This document shows positions 6,118-7,489 of a DNA stretch of 7,489 bases, one piece after another. The notes beneath the pieces are model-generated. The model made no database searches and was not told the DNA's origin. It saw only the letters and a program-made list of their open reading frames with translations. The stretch's first letter is position 1; each line of letters begins with the position of its first letter. The position numbers and the translations under genes are program-made. The stretch comes from Deferribacterales bacterium (GTDB taxonomy: Bacteria > Chrysiogenota > Deferribacteres > Deferribacterales > JAISNW01): positions 1 to 7,489 of the forward strand of contig BNUJ01000070.1 in assembly GCA_025997275.1 (NCBI GenBank), in the 5' to 3' direction.

Positions 6118-7179
6118 CTAAAAATACCTCTCCGCCGCTTGGTTAAACTGGGCGATAAAGAGTTGCTTGAAGTAGTGAATGCTGTTCTGTTCGTAGAATA
6201 GCAATATGCCTTTTTTATATTCGCTTTCATCAACACTTCTATATGACAGAGGGCAGTAGTCGTGGGCAAGCAATATGGCATTGCCAAGTATTCGTGAGGT
6301 TCTTTTGTTGCCATCCATAAACGGCTGGATGTAAGAGAGCATAGAAACAGCTATAAGTGCCTTTTCAACTGGATTTTCAGTTGCGTTGACAACCGCCACC
6401 ATCTGCTCCATTGCCTCTTTAATCTGGTATAGATTATCAAGCGGGTTGTAGTTTGTGCCTACGATAGCAACCCTTGCTCGGCGGATACCAAACGATACAT
6501 CAAGGTCGGTCACTAAAAGTCGCTGCAAATACTCTATCTTGGGTAGCGTTAGCTGCTTAAAATGAGCAGGCTCGGCAAAGATAAACTCTATCGCCTTTTT
6601 ATGATTTAGTATCATAATAGCCTCATAGTGGGTCTTGCCTTTAGCCTCAACACCGCCTTTTATCAGCTCTTCAGTATCAAGGAGCGAATAAGTATTGCCC
6701 TCTATCTTAGACGACTTCCACGCCAGCTCAATGGTAATGCGTTCTATTTCTTTCGTTATTGCTACAGGGGGTAGCTCCGCGCGTTTTGTGCGATATTGTT
6801 GATTTTTGCTAGCAAGCTCTGCTTTTTCTTTCTCCGTCAAAAGGTTATGAAGATTGTCCCAAATAGCAAAGTTGAACCGATTGCTTATAAGGGTTCGTGC
6901 GTCAATATCCCTAGAAAAATACTCCTCAACGTTTATGGTATCAAGCAGTGGTGAAGCCAGATAGACGTATATGGTTTGTTTAGCCTTGCCCTGTTTGGCG
7001 ATTTCGCCAGTAGTGACCAGCCAATCTAAATCACGTAGTATAGTTATTTTAGAGCTTTGCGGAAAGTTGCCTGCAATGAAGTTCTGTATATCATCACGGC
7101 TGACAGCCTTCCTTGCCTTTACAAAGTTAAGGATAGCCTGCCGTCTTTCAAGTATAGTTTTTTGTTCGTTATTAGCCAT
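6118..7179 (-). CDS. Fic-domain protein with N-terminal winged helix; catalytic His replaced by Gln
   Basis: Fic proteins transfer AMP or related groups from nucleotides onto target proteins. This 353-residue protein begins with a winged-helix-like segment (about 8-75, with SRDDIQNFI and ITILRDLDWLV). An inhibitory-helix motif SSKIEGN follows (156-162; S156-xxx-E160-G161 fits [S/T]xxxE[G/N]). The Fic core has the motif QPFMDGNKRTSR (285-296). The usual motif is HxFxDGNxRxxR; here position 285 is CAG (Gln) where the catalytic His belongs, while D289, N291, R293 and R296 are kept. I recall related full-length proteins with QPF here, so this may be a subfamily trait, not decay. I chose the ATG at 7179 because GGGG lies five bases upstream. 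An in-frame ATG at 7194 would add five residues but has no ribosome binding site. It is convergent with the DUF262 gene and divergent from the next Rpn gene. Confidence 0.9.
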   Translation of the reverse strand: MANNEQKTILERRQAILNFVKARKAVSRDDIQNFIAGNFPQSSKITILRDLDWLVTTGEIAKQGKAKQTIYVYLASPLLDTINVEEYFSRDIDARTLISNRFNFAIWDNLHNLLTEKEKAELASKNQQYRTKRAELPPVAITKEIERITIELAWKSSKIEGNTYSLLDTEELIKGGVEAKGKTHYEAIMILNHKKAIEFIFAEPAHFKQLTLPKIEYLQRLLVTDLDVSFGIRRARVAIVGTNYNPLDNLYQIKEAMEQMVAVVNATENPVEKALIAVSMLSYIQPFMDGNKRTSRILGNAILLAHDYCPLSYRSVDESEYKKGILLFYEQNSIHYFKQLFIAQFNQAAERYF

Positions 7180-7230
7180 TTTTGCCCCAAACATTTTATT
7201 CGTTTCATTTAATCGTCAAATATGGGGGTT

Positions 7231-7259
7231 ATCGTATCATTAAATGGAACGAAAGACAA
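7231..7259 (-). promoter_or_regulatory. Probable promoter of the Fic gene
   Basis: On the minus strand TTGTCT (7254-7259) and TACGAT (7231-7236) are 17 bp apart, and a TGA before the -10 gives an extended -10 element. Transcription would start near 7224, leaving a leader of about 45 bases to the ATG at 7179. Each hexamer matches consensus at four of six positions. Confidence 0.5.
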
Positions 7260-7274
7260 GTATATAGTTGCCAT

Positions 7275-7298
7275 AAAAGCTCTTGACGACTAGCTTTT
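7275..7298 (+). repeat. Inverted repeat flanking the -35 box of the second Rpn gene
   Basis: AAAAGCT (7275-7281) and AGCTTTT (7292-7298) are perfect 7-bp arms around ten bases that contain the -35 box TTGACG. It could be an operator. As RNA it would be a weak AU-rich hairpin followed by two further U. Confidence 0.4.
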
Positions 7299-7311
7299 TT
7301 CATCATATTAT
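7283..7311 (+). promoter_or_regulatory. Promoter of the second Rpn-family gene (predicted leaderless)
   Basis: TTGACG (7283-7288) and TATTAT (7306-7311) are separated by 17 bp, each matching consensus at five of six positions. Seven bases past the -10 is 7318, the A of the ATG, and no Shine-Dalgarno sequence is present. This is the same geometry as at the first Rpn gene. Confidence 0.68.
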
Positions 7312-7317
7312 CAAGTT

Positions 7318-7489
7318 ATGTCAAGTGGCAAAACCAACAGGGAATACAAAGATAGCGTTTTCACAAAACTATTCTCTGAAAAAGAGAAGCTCGTTGAGCT
7401 ATACAATGCCATTGCTGGTGCCAGCTATGAAGTATCAGATGGTATTGTAATAAATACACTAGAGAACGTCTTGTTTAAGGGTAGGCGAA
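7318..7489 (+). CDS. Rpn-family PD-(D/E)XK nuclease, N-terminal part, open at window edge
   Basis: The 57 complete codons visible begin MSSGKTNREYKDSVF and continue with TKLFSEKEKLVELYNAI, then end at VLFKGRR. This is the N-terminal pattern (KDSVF...LF...LYNAI...NTLEDVLF.G.K) of a PD-(D/E)XK 'transposase' subgroup common in gut Firmicutes and related bacteria. The catalytic Asp and ExQ residues would lie beyond the edge, so activity cannot be judged. The two Rpn genes of this window belong to different subgroups, because the first opens with LNPLNDFAFKK and has no such block. The start is fixed by the promoter geometry. It is divergent from the Fic gene. Confidence 0.8.
   Translation, partial: MSSGKTNREYKDSVFTKLFSEKEKLVELYNAIAGASYEVSDGIVINTLENVLFKGRR

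Noticed and set aside
7222..7293. 23-codon ORF between the Fic and second Rpn genes
   Set aside because: It overlaps both divergent promoters, has no ribosome binding site, and I recognise no similarity.
1..7489. tRNA or rRNA genes, CRISPR arrays, complete insertion sequences
   Set aside because: No cloverleaf-like or rRNA-like stretch, no regularly spaced direct repeats and no terminal inverted repeats around a transposase were found by eye; the Rpn genes are called transposases in databases but lack such ends here.

Overview
This is a bacterial chromosomal window of moderate to low GC with the standard genetic code. I cannot place the lineage from these genes. It opens inside a core-gene operon on the minus strand and continues into an accessory stretch. 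Both window edges cut genes: era lacks its last codons on the left, and a second Rpn-family gene is open on the right.

Region 1 (1-3080, minus strand, read right to left). A promoter with a perfect TTGACA box at 3052-3080 precedes a 38-codon ORF (2920-3036) whose protein matches only the C-terminal tail of MazE-type antitoxins. A RluA-type pseudouridine synthase, an M29 metallo-aminopeptidase and the ribosome-assembly GTPase Era follow in the same direction. They probably form one transcription unit. era also has a good -10 box of its own, about 9 bases before its ATG.

Region 2 (3102-4054, plus). A first Rpn-family PD-(D/E)XK nuclease gene is read divergently from the operon. Its promoter places the predicted transcription start on the A of the ATG, so the mRNA looks leaderless. 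A perfect 14-bp palindrome fills part of the -35/-10 spacer.

Region 3 (4099-5882, plus). A DUF262 protein with a C-terminal HNH/DUF1524-like nuclease motif, related to GmrSD-type defence nucleases, stands alone. Its promoter has a perfect TTGACA, a 13-G homopolymer in the spacer and a TATGAT box. Changes in tract length would change the 16-bp spacer, so the gene looks phase-variable at the level of transcription. This is the most interesting signal in the window.

Region 4 (5883-7489). A convergent spacer full of small palindromes separates the DUF262 gene from a minus-strand Fic-domain protein. The Fic protein has a winged-helix N terminus and an inhibitory motif, and its canonical catalytic His is Gln. 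Divergent from it, a second Rpn-family gene starts. It is also predicted to be leaderless, with the same -10-to-ATG distance as the first. The accessory part is therefore a small group of putative defence, nuclease and toxin-like genes, each with its own promoter, next to a housekeeping operon.
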